Assembly: GCF_003286085.1 (NCBI RefSeq)
Contig: NW_020825288.1
Location: 3,720,001-3,784,000, forward strand
DNA: 64,000 nucleotides
Direction: 5' to 3'
Source of the DNA: Drosophila persimilis
Lineage: Eukaryota > Arthropoda > Insecta > Diptera > Drosophilidae
Shown here: positions 62,384-64,000 of the stretch, piece by piece
Layout of the letters: each line of letters begins with the position of its first letter
Position numbering within the stretch: the first letter of the stretch is position 1
The notes under the pieces: generated by a model
What the model was told of the DNA's origin: nothing
Seen by the model: the letters and a program-made list of their open reading frames with translations, nothing else
Databases searched by the model: none
Translations under genes and position numbers: made by a program

Positions 62384-64000
62384 CTGGAAGTGGAGGAGCG
62401 GAAGAACGGAAGTGGATGCGAGGCATATTAATGGCAAATAAAGTGATCCCGCTCTGGCTAATTGTGTTAAAATGCAAACGAGCACTTAAAATTATACAAA
62501 TGCCGCGTAATTGCAGCTCACAAAATTAAAAACGCATTAATGGATTTGCAATTGAAAAGTGTGTATGCGATTCCAGGGGATTGCCATTGCTATGGCAATG
62601 CCAGGACAGGCAGGACAGGCCAGGACATGACGCCAGGAAGGCTTCCAGGAGGCGGCGGGCGAATAATGTGAAATTAAAGCAAAAATTGCATAGGTAACGA
62701 GCGGAAAACGCTTCAAAGTGTGCCATGATTTATATGCATTAATTAATGTATGTGTCTGCATCTGTCTGTGTATCTGTGCATCTGTATCTGTAACTGTGAG
62801 TGTATCTGTGGGACACGCAACATTTCAATTTATGTGTCAACAATGCCATATACATTTTTGTATTTTTCGCATTGTGCAAAGGAAGTGCCGTGGCAAAAAA
62901 TGATTATTTACAAATAAATTAAACTGTATGCGCATAAATATTTATAAAAATTAAGTGTTGAGGGAGCCATTTAAAGGGCCCCTCAACCTCTCAACTTCTC
63001 AGCCCCTCGTGGGGCCTGTCTGGGGAGTATTGCTGGGGGTATAGCCGTTTGCATTACATTTACTAATTAATTGAAAATCGCACACACAATTGCAACGGGA
63101 CGACGCCATTCTTCCGTTGCCGATTTATATTTATTTATTGCACGATTGCCTGGTTTTTTATTTCCGCTTTGGCGCCGGGGGCCAAAGCCCGATTGGACCC
63201 GGTCACGAAATGTGAATATGTAATGGTTATAAGCGGATGAAAAACCACCACAAGGTGATCAATGATCGAAATAATAACATTGCAAGTCTCGGTAGTCTCT
63301 ATGGGAGAGCTGTGATCTTATTTTATCACTCTAGTAGCACAGTACGCATTAAGAATTATTTAATATCATATTAACCCTGCATAAAGAAGAATTCAATATA
63401 CCTTTTCTCTGTTTGCTTTGACTTTCCATGTGTTATAATATTCATGTTACTTTAATCAACCCTTGAGGCCATCATTTAGCCAATTAAGAGGGCACACCCG
63501 ATACACGGTGGCGGTGCACGAATGCTTGTGTTTTAAATTAAAAACCACACACGGGAAAAAATGGGCCCAAAGCTCATTGAAAACAAAGGAATTAAGCCGG
63601 ACATAATACGTAATGAATTATGGCTTACAATCCGCATGGCTTTGTCTGTGTGCAGGTGTGTCGCGATGGCTTTAAGCCTGGCCCGGCCCGGCCCGGCCCC
63701 GCCCTGCCCCAACAATTGTTGCTGTTATGTTTCTGGGAAATTGAAAACTGTTTACAAGCATTTTGGCAACTGTCAAAACTTATCACAAAACACACACGCC
63801 ATACACGACATACGACACACGAAAATGTCGCCAAAACATTTGGCGATTTAGTTTTCAAATCAATGCGGACACAAACAGCAGGACTCAGGACTCATATCAT
63901 GGCTTAAATTCGAAATTGTTCAATGTGCAAGGCATGCAATCAACAAAAATGCAAATTATTGTGAGCCACGGGAACGTGGACGGGGACGGGGACAGGGACA
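62384..64000 (-). other. htt: htt intron running off the right edge
   Basis: No htt-like exon is seen in the last 1.6 kb, so the next upstream exon lies past the window. It contains a GCCCG tract (63680-63700) and a GGGGAC tract at the very end (63977-64000). Confidence 0.7.

Overview
The window is nuclear DNA of a fruit fly (Drosophila). It has short 59-72 bp introns with GT/AG borders, CAAA-ATG style start contexts, and proteins recognisable as fly genes. An allatostatin-A receptor of exactly the DAR-2 type, a CG10000-type GalNAc-transferase and the fly huntingtin gene lie side by side. As I remember it, the same group sits at cytological position 98E on chromosome arm 3R (Muller element E) in D. 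melanogaster. Diverged protein sequence and many hexanucleotide microsatellites (GGGACA, TGGCAG, GAGACA, GATACC types) make me favour a species outside the melanogaster group, possibly the obscura group. That species call is an inference.

Layout: 1-14.8 kb has no gene I can support. 14.8-18.0 kb holds three tandem intronless genes for secreted trypsin-fold proteins, all lacking catalytic His and Ser; they are probably the CG9997-type seminal protease homologues. 18.0-22.5 kb is gene-free. 22.55-24.88 kb is a seven-exon polypeptide GalNAc-transferase. 24.9-30.6 kb is gene-free. 30.66-37.62 kb is the four-exon allatostatin-A receptor 2 gene (357 residues). 37.6-41.7 kb is a convergent intergenic region with one unexplained coding-like stretch. 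41.72-62.38 kb, minus strand, carries the last 18 coding exons of huntingtin (2,085 codons plus stop, frame closed across every junction). Its N-terminal part lies beyond the right edge.

All exon borders were derived by hand from GT/AG sites, reading-frame phase and remembered family sequences; no alignment was run. The genes share no obvious pathway: the cluster is probably reproductive, the transferase acts in Golgi O-glycosylation, the receptor in neuropeptide signalling, and huntingtin is a HEAT-repeat scaffold. The most noteworthy observations are the tandem pseudoprotease cluster with almost no room between genes, the altered core motif of the GalNAc-transferase, Gly/Ala/Gln tracts inside huntingtin, and an unassigned coding-like segment near 40.3-40.8 kb. 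I found no clear transposon, tRNA, rRNA or CRISPR.
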